Of a stretch of 36,558 nucleotides of DNA, positions 16,771 through 24,308 are shown piece by piece (within the stretch, counting starts at the first letter, position 1; each line of letters starts with the position of its first letter). A program made the translations under genes and the position numbers. The notes under the pieces were generated by a model. It made no database searches. It was not told the DNA's origin and worked only from the letters and a program-made list of their open reading frames with translations. Location of the stretch: contig FR882593.1 in NCBI GenBank assembly GCA_000435715.1, forward strand, positions 140,924 to 177,481. The letters are read 5' to 3'. The stretch comes from Firmicutes bacterium CAG:145 (GTDB lineage Bacteria > Bacillota > Clostridia > Peptostreptococcales > Anaerovoracaceae).

Positions 16771-16797
16771 AAAAATAAATAAAATTTAAAAAAACTA

Positions 16798-16827
16798 TTG
16801 ACAATTGAGCGCGTATTCAACTATAAT
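16798..16827 (+). promoter_or_regulatory. Promoter of the metal chaperone / P1B-ATPase operon
   Basis: TTGACA (16798-16803) and TATAAT (16822-16827) are separated by 18 bp. The spacer overlaps the first of the two operator sites, so it should be repressible. Confidence 0.8.
16805..16820. promoter_or_regulatory. ArsR/SmtB-type operator site 1
   Basis: TTGAgcgcgtatTCAA has the TGA-N8-TCA spacing of known SmtB/CzrA sites (e.g. TGAACAGTTATTCA). It overlaps the promoter spacer. A second copy lies 31 bp downstream, about three helical turns. Confidence 0.65.
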
Positions 16828-16835
16828 AAGAACAG

Positions 16836-16851
16836 TTGAAGAAACGCTCAA
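16836..16851. promoter_or_regulatory. ArsR/SmtB-type operator site 2
   Basis: TTGAagaaacgcTCAA, with the same TTGA-N8-TCAA layout as site 1, lies just downstream of the -10 element at the expected transcription start. Outer arms of sites 1 and 2 also pair with each other (ATTGAGCG ... CGCTCAAT). Confidence 0.6.
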
Positions 16852-16879
16852 TTATTTTTAAATATTTCGGAGGTATAAA

Positions 16880-17101
16880 ATGAAAAAGACTTATTTATTA
16901 AACGGACTGGACTGTGCTCACTGTGCGGCCAAGATAGAAAAGGGAGTCGCAGATATCGACGGAGTGACTAATGCTTCTGTAAGCTTCCTCACTACAAAGC
17001 TGACGTTTGAAGCGCAAGATGATAAGATAGACGAGATCGTCAAGAAGGCGAAAAAGGTAATAAAAAAAGTAGAACCTGACGTAGAGATCAAGGAACTGTA
17101 G
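16880..17101 (+). CDS. Heavy-metal-associated (HMA) chaperone, CopZ-like
   Basis: A 73-residue HMA domain with the metal motif GLDCAHCAAKIE (GxxCxxC) near the N-terminus and a beta-alpha-beta-beta-alpha-beta pattern. It should bind one thiophilic metal ion and pass it to the ATPase encoded 30 bases downstream, which lacks its own N-terminal HMA domain. It therefore looks like a domain split off as a separate gene. The start is ATG 16880 after TTTCGGAGGTATAAA. Regulation by an ArsR/SmtB-type repressor is suggested by the two operator-like sites upstream. Confidence 0.88.
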   Translation: MKKTYLLNGLDCAHCAAKIEKGVADIDGVTNASVSFLTTKLTFEAQDDKIDEIVKKAKKVIKKVEPDVEIKEL

Positions 17102-17131
17102 AAACTGCAAGAGGGGATAGGGAGGCAGAAT

Positions 17132-18982
17132 ATGAAAAAACGTATAACGAGAATAGCTATAGGCGCAGTGATATATGTAGCCGCCTTATTGCTGCCTGAC
17201 AGTCCGCAGGGGCTCAAGCTGGGAGTCTTCATTGCAGCTTATGCAGTCATAGGATACAGAGTGGTCTGGAACGCTTTGCGGGGCATATTAAGGGGACAGA
17301 TGCTGGATGAGAATTTTCTCATGTCCATAGCCTCAATCGGTGCCTTCTTTGTAGGAGAATACCCGGAGGCAGTGGCGGTAATGCTGTTTTATCAGGTGGG
17401 AGAAACATTTGAAGATTACGCCGTAGGCAAATCGCGCAGATCCATCACTCAGCTCATGGATATAAGACCCGACAGTGCGAATCTTAAAACACCTGAAGGC
17501 ATAAAAGAAGTAGACCCTAACGAAGTCAAGCCGGGGGATATAATAATAGTCAGGCCCGGAGAAAAAGTTCCTCTCGACGGCAAGATCATAGAAGGGGTGT
17601 CGTCGCTGAACACAGCCGCGCTGACAGGGGAATCTCTGCCTAAAGATGTAGGCCGGGGAGATGAGATCCTCAGCGGATGCGTCAATATGAGAGGAGTGCT
17701 CACGGTAGAAGTAACTAAGCATTTCGGGGAATCCACCGTAAGCAAGATACTGGATCTGGTGGAAAACGCCGCCAACAAGAAATCCAAGACTGAAAGCTTT
17801 ATAAGCAGGTTTGCCGTAGTATATACGCCGCTTGTAGTAGGAGCAGCAGTTCTGCTGGCAGTTCTTCCGCCTCTCCTTATAGAAGGAGCTCTCTGGAACG
17901 ATTGGATATACAGAGCTTTAAACTTCCTCGTAGTATCCTGCCCATGCGCCTTGGTCATATCGGTGCCCCTGAGCTTTTTCGGAGGCATAGGCGGCGCTTC
18001 GAAGGCAGGCGTGCTGGTCAAGGGAAGCAACTACTTGGAAGCCATGTCCCAGGTACAATGGGTAGTCATGGATAAGACGGGAACTCTTACGGAAGGAGTT
18101 TTCCATGTAGAAGATATCTTCCCTGAAGAGGGTTTCAGCGAGAAAGAACTCATCGAATATGCTGCTATGGCCGAAAATTATTCTAACCACCCTATCTCTC
18201 AGTCTCTGAAAGAGGCTTATGGCAAGGATATAGACGAAAGTCTCATAAGCGGTGTGGAAGAATTAGCGGGAAAAGGCGTGACGGCGGAGGTTAAGGGGCA
18301 TAAAGTGGCCGCAGGAAACAAAAAGCTGATGGCTGATAAGACCGATTTTGAAGGTCAGCTAAAGGAACACAGCGGAGGAACACAGGTCTACGTGGCAGTA
18401 GACGGAAAGTATGCCGGTTGTATTTTGCTGGCCGATAAGATAAAAGAAGACGCATATAAAGCAGTTGCGGCGCTTAAACGTGAAGGTATACAGACAGTCA
18501 TGCTGACAGGGGACAGCAGAGAAGTAGGGGAAGCTGTAGCGGAACGCCTGGGTATCGACAAGGTTCACGCCGGCCTGATGCCTTCCGATAAGGTCAGAAT
18601 AGTAGAGGATATACTTCATGCTAAACCTGAAAAGAAAAAAGTCGCTTTCGTGGGAGACGGAATAAACGACGCGCCTGTATTGGCCAGGGTAGACGTAGGT
18701 ATCGCCATGGGGGCCCTCGGATCCGACGCAGCTATTGAGGCTGCCGACATGGTCATCATGGAGGATCAGCCGTCCAAGATATCCAGCATGATTCACCTGT
18801 CTAAAAAGACTATGAGGATAGTGTATGAGAACATCGTCTTCGCTCTGGGCATAAAGGCTGCAGTTTTAGCGCTCAGCGCCCTCGGCATCGTAGGTCTGTG
18901 GGCGGCAGTCTTCGCAGATGTTGGAGTTTCAATGCTTGCAGTGCTCAACGCTTTGCGCTGCCTCAGCTCGAAGGTTGAGTAA
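17132..18982 (+). CDS. P1B-type heavy-metal translocating ATPase (Zn/Cd/Pb class)
   Basis: A 616-residue P1B ATPase. Motifs in order: TGES (165-168, actuator), CPC in SCPCALVISVPLS (270-272, transmembrane metal site), DKTGT (314-318, phosphorylated Asp), HP in NHPIS (353-354), and GDGIND (508-513). The CPCALVISVPL environment is that of the Zn/Cd/Pb (ZntA/CadA) group, not the Cu group. It would export a toxic divalent metal from the cytosol. The N-terminal HMA domain is absent and encoded by the preceding gene. The start is ATG 17132 after AGGGGATAGGGAGGCAGAAT. Confidence 0.93.
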   Translation: MKKRITRIAIGAVIYVAALLLPDSPQGLKLGVFIAAYAVIGYRVVWNALRGILRGQMLDENFLMSIASIGAFFVGEYPEAVAVMLFYQVGETFEDYAVGKSRRSITQLMDIRPDSANLKTPEGIKEVDPNEVKPGDIIIVRPGEKVPLDGKIIEGVSSLNTAALTGESLPKDVGRGDEILSGCVNMRGVLTVEVTKHFGESTVSKILDLVENAANKKSKTESFISRFAVVYTPLVVGAAVLLAVLPPLLIEGALWNDWIYRALNFLVVSCPCALVISVPLSFFGGIGGASKAGVLVKGSNYLEAMSQVQWVVMDKTGTLTEGVFHVEDIFPEEGFSEKELIEYAAMAENYSNHPISQSLKEAYGKDIDESLISGVEELAGKGVTAEVKGHKVAAGNKKLMADKTDFEGQLKEHSGGTQVYVAVDGKYAGCILLADKIKEDAYKAVAALKREGIQTVMLTGDSREVGEAVAERLGIDKVHAGLMPSDKVRIVEDILHAKPEKKKVAFVGDGINDAPVLARVDVGIAMGALGSDAAIEAADMVIMEDQPSKISSMIHLSKKTMRIVYENIVFALGIKAAVLALSALGIVGLWAAVFADVGVSMLAVLNALRCLSSKVE

Positions 18983-19015
18983 AAATTAACGAAAAAAGTT
19001 CATCGAAACGTCATA

Positions 19016-19043
19016 AAAACCCTCTTGACTAAGAGGGTTTTTG
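19016..19043 (+). terminator. Terminator of the metal-efflux operon, its loop holding a -35 box
   Basis: AAAACCCTCTT (19016-19026) and AAGAGGGTTTT (19031-19041) form an 11-bp stem with a 4-base GACT loop. The loop and the ends of the arms hold TTGACT, the -35 of the next operon's promoter. Confidence 0.85.
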
Positions 19044-19053
19044 CTACTATAAT
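19025..19053 (+). promoter_or_regulatory. Promoter of the marR-ABC exporter operon
   Basis: TTGACT (19025-19030) and TATAAT (19048-19053) with a 17-bp spacer. The -35 is in the terminator loop of the upstream operon. Confidence 0.8.
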
Positions 19054-19063
19054 AAGTTTCATG

Positions 19064-19076
19064 TCAAACAGTTTGA
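19064..19076. promoter_or_regulatory. Palindromic operator, probably for MarR
   Basis: TCAAAC-a-GTTTGA is a perfect 13-bp palindrome located 10 bases after the -10 box, at the expected transcription start. It suits autorepression by the MarR protein encoded just downstream. Confidence 0.6.
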
Positions 19077-19107
19077 TGTATGACAAATGTTAAACGAAGG
19101 TGAGGAA

Positions 19108-19539
19108 ATGAAGAATAGCGATATCGGCAAACAGCTTGCTACTTTAAACCATGTCATAAAGAAAAATGTGGAGGGACAGATGCAGGGAGATCTGATGAAG
19201 ATTTCTATGGCCAACGGTTATATTTTGTCCTTTCTTCATGAAAACAGAAACAGAGACGTCTTTCAGAAGGATTTTGAGGATGCATTCGGCATAACCAGAT
19301 CCACCGCTTCAAAAGTATGTTCGCTGATGGAGACAAAAGGACTCATACACAGACAGCCGGTGAGCGATGACGCCAGGCTCAAAAAAATCACTCTGACAGA
19401 CAGAGGAGAGACCATGCGCCGTGAAATGATAGAAGGCAGAAAACGTATGGAAGCCAAACTGACCGCCGGGTTCAGCAGCGAAGAACTTCAAAACCTGCGG
19501 GATTATCTGCGGCGTATGAAAGAGAACATGAAGAGATAG
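19108..19539 (+). CDS. MarR-family transcriptional regulator
   Basis: A 143-residue winged-helix repressor with the typical MarR order: N-terminal dimer helix, helix-turn-helix (DAFGITRSTASKVCSLMETK at about 58-77), wing (DDARLKKITLTDRGE) and C-terminal dimer helix. I chose ATG 19108, which has GAAGGTGAGGAA upstream; the ATG at 19087 lacks one. It precedes a heterodimeric exporter by 25 bases, so it probably senses the exporter's substrate and controls its own operon through the palindrome at 19064-19076. Confidence 0.9.
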   Translation: MKNSDIGKQLATLNHVIKKNVEGQMQGDLMKISMANGYILSFLHENRNRDVFQKDFEDAFGITRSTASKVCSLMETKGLIHRQPVSDDARLKKITLTDRGETMRREMIEGRKRMEAKLTAGFSSEELQNLRDYLRRMKENMKR

Positions 19540-19564
19540 AATAGAAAAGGGGGAGTGTATAAGT

Positions 19565-21319
19565 ATGATCAAAAAATTAGCTTCACAGATAAAGGAGTAT
19601 AAAAAGACGGCTGCCGTTACGCCTGTCCTTGTACTCCTGGAAGTCGTTATGGAAATATTGATCCCGCTCATAATGGCTGAACTCATAGATAACGGTATAG
19701 ACGGCGGTTCTATGCCTCAGATAATAAAATACGGGATAATGCTCATCGTTGCAGCAGTCTTAGCCCTGATCTTCGGCATAGCTGCGGGAAGGACGGCTGC
19801 CGTAGCCTCCGCAGGATTTGCTAAAAACCTCAGAGGCGCCATGTACGATCATGTACAGGATTTTTCTTTTGCCAGCATAGATAAATTCTCCACGGCCAGC
19901 ATAGTGACGAGACTTACCACTGACGTAACCAACGTTCAGATGGCCTTTCAGATGTGCATAAGAATAGCCGCCAGAGCGCCGGGAATGTTGATCTTTGCGC
20001 TGATAGCCTCTTTTGGAATAGACGCACAGCTGTCTCTGGTGTTCCTCGGAGTGCTGCCTATACTGGGAATAGGTCTGTATATTTTGATAAGAGCCGTATA
20101 CCCAATATTCAACAGAGTCTTCAAGACGTATGACAAACTTAACAATGTCGTTCAGGAGAATCTCTACGGAATAAGAGTAGTCAAATCCTATAACCGCCAG
20201 GACCACGAAGTCGAGAAGTTCAAGAAGACTTCCGGAAAAATATATCAGGATTTCTCAAAAGCTGAAAAGATAATGGCGTTCAACATGCCGCTCATGCAGT
20301 TTTGCATGTATCTGAGCATGATCCTCATATCCTGGTTCGGAGCCAGAGCCATAGTGGCCAGCGGAAACGATGCGGCTATAGGCCTCTCCACAGGAGAGCT
20401 GATCAGTCTGATAACTTACATCATGCAGATACTTATGAGCCTTCTGATGATCTCCATGATATTCGTCATGCTGACCATGGCCAGAGCCTCGGGAGATCGT
20501 ATTGCTGAACTTCTGGATGAAGAGAGCAATCTCCACGATCCCGAAAATCCTGTCTATGATGTGAAAGACGGATCTATAGATTTTGACAACGTGCATTTCA
20601 GCTATGGAAAATCCAAAAATAAAGAAGTATTAAACGATATAAATCTCCACATCGAGAGCGGTCAGACCGTCGGCATCATAGGGGCTACAGGCTCGGCCAA
20701 ATCCAGTCTGGTACAGCTTATTCCAAGGCTCTATGACGTCACATCAGGTTCCCTTAAGGTAGGAGGAACAGATGTTAAGGACTATCACATCGAGAGCCTG
20801 AGAAATCAGGTATCTATGGTGCTTCAGAAAAATACTTTGTTTTCAGGTACTATAGCCGAGAACCTCAGATGGGGAAACGAAAACGCTACAGACGAAGAAC
20901 TGCGCCATGCGTGCAAGCTGGCCTGCGCCGATGAATTTATCGATAAATTTGAGGACGGCTATGAGACATATATAGAGCAGGGAGGAAGCAACGTCTCCGG
21001 GGGTCAGAAACAGAGACTGTGTATAGCCAGAGCGCTTTTGAAAAAGCCAAAGATACTCATCCTCGACGATTCTACCAGCGCAGTGGATATGAAGACCGAC
21101 GCCATGATACGCCAGGCTTTCAGCACCGAAATACCGGACACCACTAAGATCATAATCGCTCAGCGTATCGCATCCGTACAGGACGCAGATCAGATAGTAG
21201 TGCTGGATGACGGAAAGATCGCAGATGTGGGCAATCATCAGCAGCTTATGAAAAACAGCGAGATCTACAGAGAGGTCTATGAGTCACAGAACAAAGGAGG
21301 TGGTCTCAGTGAGCAGTAG
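19565..21319 (+). CDS. ABC exporter subunit with degenerate Walker B (TM287/BmrC-like half)
   Basis: A 584-residue half-transporter: six-TM ABC-transporter domain (about 1-320) and an ATPase domain. Walker A is GATGSAKSS (about 372-380), with S for the usual G before AK. The signature SGGQKQR is canonical. Walker B is LILDDST, with Asp in place of the catalytic Glu. In heterodimeric exporters such as TM287/TM288 this pattern marks the half that contributes a normal signature but a non-catalytic ATP site. The partner is encoded next, overlapping by 11 bases, so the two likely form one asymmetric exporter for drugs or lipids. The start is ATG 19565 after AAAGGGGGAGTGTATAAGT. Confidence 0.9.
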   Translation: MIKKLASQIKEYKKTAAVTPVLVLLEVVMEILIPLIMAELIDNGIDGGSMPQIIKYGIMLIVAAVLALIFGIAAGRTAAVASAGFAKNLRGAMYDHVQDFSFASIDKFSTASIVTRLTTDVTNVQMAFQMCIRIAARAPGMLIFALIASFGIDAQLSLVFLGVLPILGIGLYILIRAVYPIFNRVFKTYDKLNNVVQENLYGIRVVKSYNRQDHEVEKFKKTSGKIYQDFSKAEKIMAFNMPLMQFCMYLSMILISWFGARAIVASGNDAAIGLSTGELISLITYIMQILMSLLMISMIFVMLTMARASGDRIAELLDEESNLHDPENPVYDVKDGSIDFDNVHFSYGKSKNKEVLNDINLHIESGQTVGIIGATGSAKSSLVQLIPRLYDVTSGSLKVGGTDVKDYHIESLRNQVSMVLQKNTLFSGTIAENLRWGNENATDEELRHACKLACADEFIDKFEDGYETYIEQGGSNVSGGQKQRLCIARALLKKPKILILDDSTSAVDMKTDAMIRQAFSTEIPDTTKIIIAQRIASVQDADQIVVLDDGKIADVGNHQQLMKNSEIYREVYESQNKGGGLSEQ

Positions 21320-23243
21320 AGAAACTCGTAAGATGCCTATGGGAGGGAACAAGGGCTTTGGGGCAGTTCCCAAGGGACAGAAGTTCAAGCCCGGAACCAT
21401 CAAAAGGCTGATGTCATATTTGAAAGAATATAAAGTAAGATTAACGGTAGTAGTGATCTGCATACTGATAAGCGCAGGGGCCAGCGTGGCCGCGTCCCTG
21501 TTCCTGCAGACACTCATAGATGACTATATAGGACCGCTTCTGCTGGAGGCCCCTCCTAATTTTGGCGGCCTGCTGCAGGCCATACTGGGAATTTCCGTAG
21601 TATTTCTTGCCGGTATCCTGGCTTCTCTCTTCTACGCCAGGACTATGGCGGTTATCGCCCAGAGTACTCTGAAGAACATCAGAGATGAGATGTTTACCAA
21701 GATGCAGACTCTTCCCATAAGATACTTCGATACCAGGACTCACGGGGATATAATGAGCTACTACACTAACGACGCTGATACACTGAGGCAGATGATCTCT
21801 CAGAGCCTGCCAAATCTGTTCTCGTCGGTAGTATCCATGATAGCGGTGCTAATATCCATGATACATCTGAGCATATGGCTGACGCTGATCGTGCTGGTAT
21901 TTACAGCGGTGATCCTGATGGTGATAAAGGCCATAGCCGGAAGGAGCGGAAACTTCTTCATGAAACAGCAGAGGAGTATCGCCGACGTAAACGGTTATAT
22001 AGAAGAGATGGTAAACGGCCAGAAGGTAGTAAAAGTTTTCTGTTATGAGGAAAAAGCCAAAGAGAGATTCAAAGAAAAGAACGAGAACCTTGGAAACACT
22101 ACCGCTATGGCTAACACCCTGGCCAACATCCTGATGCCTGTGACCGGAGGTCTCGGTTATGTGCTCTACGTGCTGATTGCAGTTGCAGGAGGCGCCATGG
22201 GAATCGCAGGTGTAACTAATTTATCCATAGGAGGAGAAGAGTTCCTGACTCTTGGAACTATAGCATCTTTCCTAACGCTGTCAAGAAACTTCGTCAACCC
22301 TATAGCGCAGGTATCGCAGCAGCTCAACTCTGTGATAATGGCCATGGCCGGCGCGTCGAGAATATTTGAGCTTCTGGATCAGGAGCCTGAAGAAGACAGG
22401 GGAACCGTCACTTTAGTCAACGCATATGAAGACGAGTCGGGACAGCTTAAAGAATGTGAGAAGAGAACGGGAACGTGGGCCTGGAAAGACGGCGACAAGC
22501 TGATTCCTATGAGAGGAAAGATCAACCTCAAAGAAGTCGATTTCGGATATAATGAAGACGAACTGGTGCTCCATGATATAACAATATATGCCGAACCGGG
22601 ACAGAAGGTTGCCCTGGTGGGAGCGACAGGAGCAGGAAAGACCACCATAACCAATCTCATAAATAGGTTCTACGATATTGATGACGGAAAGATACAGTAC
22701 GACGGCATCAATATAAACAGGATCAGGAAGTACGACCTGCGCCGTTCCCTTGGAGTGGTTCTTCAGGAAGTTAATCTGTTCACCGGAACGGTGATGGATA
22801 ATATACGTTACGGCAAGCTGGACGCTACGGACGAGGAATGTATCGCCGCCGCTAAACTGGCCAATGCCGACGGCTTCATACGCATGCTTCCCGACGGCTA
22901 TGATACGGTGCTTTCCGGAGACGGAAGCGGTCTTTCGCAGGGTCAGAGACAGCTCATATCTATAGCCAGAGCAGCCGTTGCAGACCCGCCTGTCATGATA
23001 CTCGACGAGGCCACGTCTTCTATAGACACCAGGACTGAGTCTATAGTACAGAGAGGTATGGATAATCTGATGCATGGAAGAACAGTATTCGTCATAGCTC
23101 ACAGACTGTCTACCATTCAAAATGCTGATGTGATAATGGTGATGGATCAGGGACGCATAATAGAAAGAGGAAATCACGAGCATCTCATCGAAGAAAAGGG
23201 AAGATACTATCAGCTGTATACCGGCGCTTTTGAACTGGAATAG
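21309..23243 (+). CDS. ABC exporter subunit with catalytic Walker B (TM288/BmrD-like half)
   Basis: A 644-residue half-transporter. The Walker A GATGAGKTT (about 437-445) and Walker B MILDEAT (about 562-568) are both canonical, but the signature is LSQGQRQL rather than LSGGQ. This mirrors the partner: together they make one consensus and one degenerate site. An unusual insertion of about 30 residues follows the membrane domain (EDESGQLKECEKRTGTW). I chose GTG 21309, 8 bases after AAAGGAGG; an ATG at 21279 is inside the upstream gene and lacks a ribosome site. A terminator follows. Confidence 0.9.
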   Translation: MSSRETRKMPMGGNKGFGAVPKGQKFKPGTIKRLMSYLKEYKVRLTVVVICILISAGASVAASLFLQTLIDDYIGPLLLEAPPNFGGLLQAILGISVVFLAGILASLFYARTMAVIAQSTLKNIRDEMFTKMQTLPIRYFDTRTHGDIMSYYTNDADTLRQMISQSLPNLFSSVVSMIAVLISMIHLSIWLTLIVLVFTAVILMVIKAIAGRSGNFFMKQQRSIADVNGYIEEMVNGQKVVKVFCYEEKAKERFKEKNENLGNTTAMANTLANILMPVTGGLGYVLYVLIAVAGGAMGIAGVTNLSIGGEEFLTLGTIASFLTLSRNFVNPIAQVSQQLNSVIMAMAGASRIFELLDQEPEEDRGTVTLVNAYEDESGQLKECEKRTGTWAWKDGDKLIPMRGKINLKEVDFGYNEDELVLHDITIYAEPGQKVALVGATGAGKTTITNLINRFYDIDDGKIQYDGININRIRKYDLRRSLGVVLQEVNLFTGTVMDNIRYGKLDATDEECIAAAKLANADGFIRMLPDGYDTVLSGDGSGLSQGQRQLISIARAAVADPPVMILDEATSSIDTRTESIVQRGMDNLMHGRTVFVIAHRLSTIQNADVIMVMDQGRIIERGNHEHLIEEKGRYYQLYTGAFELE

Positions 23244-23254
23244 AAGCGCCTTGC

Positions 23255-23288
23255 AAAAAGCAGAGACCACCGGGGCCTCTGCTTTTTT
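23255..23288 (+). terminator. Terminator of the marR-exporter operon
   Basis: AAAAAGCAGAG (23255-23265) and CTCTGCTTTTT (23277-23287) pair around ACCACCGGGGC; the T-run is the 3' arm. Confidence 0.88.
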
Positions 23289-23345
23289 GTGTAGAAGAGC
23301 AGAAGCGAAGTTGACATATAATTGTTAATTTTTTAATGAATAGAA

Positions 23346-23373
23346 TTGACTTTTTAAGCCATCACTGTATAAT
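23346..23373 (+). promoter_or_regulatory. Promoter of the 73-aa membrane protein
   Basis: TTGACT (23346-23351) and TATAAT (23368-23373), 16-bp spacer. It would give a leader of about 180 nt. Confidence 0.7.
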
Positions 23374-23419
23374 AATATTGATAGATAGATATTTTAAAAA
23401 GATGAAAATACGTTAAATA

Positions 23420-23480
23420 TGCCGGAGAGGAGATTCCGGCGCGGAGCGTTTCACCGCAGCTTTAGTTGAAACGATATCCG
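23420..23480 (+). ncRNA. Structured 5' leader, possible cis-regulatory RNA
   Basis: GCCGGA (from about 23420) can pair with TCCGGC either 8 bases later or about 55 bases later (GATATCCGGCAGC), so two mutually exclusive folds exist. In the second fold an internal hairpin CGTTTCA ... TGAAACG is enclosed, and GCGG/CCGC can pair beside it. I did not recognise a known riboswitch consensus. The rest of 23288-23561 is AT-rich and holds only the promoter. Confidence 0.45.
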
Positions 23481-23561
23481 GCAGCAGAAGATTGGCGCCT
23501 ATAAACAGAATCGATGTTTCAAATAAGCTTATGCACAGCCTTTGAAAGGAGAGTATCTATA

Positions 23562-23783
23562 ATGTTAGGATATTATGTAACAACTGCTGTGATATTTTTT
23601 ATAATGTCTGTTCTAAAGACATATGATTTAGTTATATACGGAGATATATTGGAGGCGTATAAAGGCGAAAGCAACTATATTTTAAGATTGATTACCATTG
23701 CTTTGATGTATATTGTGACCGCAGTTTTTACGGTAAAAAGCGTAAAAACTTATAGATCAAATAAATTGAACAAGAAGAAGTAA
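23562..23783 (+). CDS. Small two-TM membrane protein of unknown function
   Basis: A 73-residue protein with two hydrophobic helices (about residues 3-20 and 38-56), a short polar loop (YGDILEAYKGESNY) and a lysine-rich tail (KTYRSNKLNKKK). I do not recognise a family. ATG 23562 follows AAAGGAGAGTATCTATA. An in-frame ATG at 23514 would add residues that are not hydrophobic and has no ribosome site. It has its own promoter, a long leader and two tandem terminators, so it is probably a real, separately controlled gene. Confidence 0.65.
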   Translation: MLGYYVTTAVIFFIMSVLKTYDLVIYGDILEAYKGESNYILRLITIALMYIVTAVFTVKSVKTYRSNKLNKKK

Positions 23784-23797
23784 GCATACTTTTGCCG

Positions 23798-23832
23798 AAA
23801 GATTGCAGATTAAACTAATCTGCAATCTTTTT
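23798..23832 (+). terminator. First terminator after the small membrane protein
   Basis: AAAGATTGCAGATTA (23798-23812) and TAATCTGCAATCTTT (23816-23830) form a 15-bp stem followed by TT. Confidence 0.9.
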
Positions 23833-23840
23833 CGATATAG

Positions 23841-23880
23841 AATGACGTCAGAGTCGCATCAAAAAACTGACGTCATTTTT
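23841..23880 (+). terminator. Second, tandem terminator
   Basis: AATGACGTCAG (23841-23851) and CTGACGTCATT (23867-23877) pair, followed by TTT. It isolates the next operon. Confidence 0.85.
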
Positions 23881-23964
23881 AATGCCTCAAAGGCTGAGAT
23901 CATAGGATACAATAGAAAATAAACACATGCCGGGTTCGATGGTGATTCGCCCCGAAAAAATTTA

Positions 23965-23994
23965 TTGACACACCTGTGTTGGAGGGGTTATACT
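23965..23994 (+). promoter_or_regulatory. Promoter of the XRE/ABC operon, with overlapping dyad
   Basis: TTGACA (23965-23970) and TATACT (23989-23994), 18-bp spacer. The dyad ACACA-cc-TGTGT (23968-23979) overlaps the -35 and spacer and could be an operator. Confidence 0.7.
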
Positions 23995-24001
23995 GACTGT
24001 G

Positions 24002-24031
24002 ATGACAACTTTACTTGTCATAATGTAAAGT
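24002..24031. promoter_or_regulatory. Overlapping inverted repeats at the start of transcription
   Basis: ATGACAA-ctttac-TTGTCAT (24002-24021) and ACTTTAC-N10-GTAAAGT (24008-24031) interlock just after the -10. They look like binding sites for the XRE-type protein encoded downstream. The two arrangements cannot be folded at once, so either two repressor poses or a DNA/RNA switch is possible. Confidence 0.55.
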
Positions 24032-24051
24032 AAAATTGGCAAAAATGCTGC

Positions 24052-24061
24052 GGGGGGGGGG
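24052..24061 (+). repeat. G10 homopolymer in the leader
   Basis: Ten consecutive Gs lie between the operator repeats and the ribosome site of the XRE gene. Such a tract is unusual in this sequence and is a typical phase-variation substrate by slippage. Confidence 0.9.
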
Positions 24062-24068
24062 TAATACC

Positions 24069-24096
24069 TTCTCGCTATGGAGAGGAGCAGCGAGAA
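24069..24096 (+). promoter_or_regulatory. Hairpin over the XRE ribosome binding site
   Basis: TTCTCGCT (24069-24076) and AGCGAGAA (24089-24096) form a perfect 8-bp stem. The loop ATGGAGAGGAGC holds the ribosome site, and the last stem base is the A of the start codon. It could limit translation of the regulator. Confidence 0.6.
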
Positions 24097-24308
24097 TGCC
24101 ACTGAAAAACAGATTGAAAGAATATCGCGCAAAGATCGATGCTAACCAATCCGACTTTGGCAGAATGGTGGGAGTCTCAAGGCAGACTATAAGCCAGATA
24201 GAGAGAGGCGATTATTCTCCGTCAGTGACGTTGGCTTTAAAGATAGCTAAAGCGTGCGGCGCAAACGTAGAAGATATTTTTTCCTATGAGGAGGAAGAAC
24301 GCGGATGA
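24096..24308 (+). CDS. XRE/Cro-like transcriptional regulator
   Basis: A 70-residue HTH_3 protein (NRLKEYRAKIDANQSDFGRM then VSRQTISQIERGDYSPSVTLALKIA), one of the short Firmicute regulators usually next to DUF3169 or ABC-2 genes. It lacks any sensor domain. I chose ATG 24096 because GAGAGGAG lies upstream; ATG/TTG starts at 24036-24045 would read through the G10 tract and have no ribosome site. Its stop overlaps the start of the next gene (GGATGAAC), so the two are translationally coupled. It should control its own operon through the repeats at 24002-24031. Confidence 0.9.
   Translation: MPLKNRLKEYRAKIDANQSDFGRMVGVSRQTISQIERGDYSPSVTLALKIAKACGANVEDIFSYEEEERG

Noticed and set aside
22413..23270. 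Long minus-strand frame opposite the second ABC exporter gene
   Set aside because: Antisense to conserved ABC motifs, with no recognisable protein.
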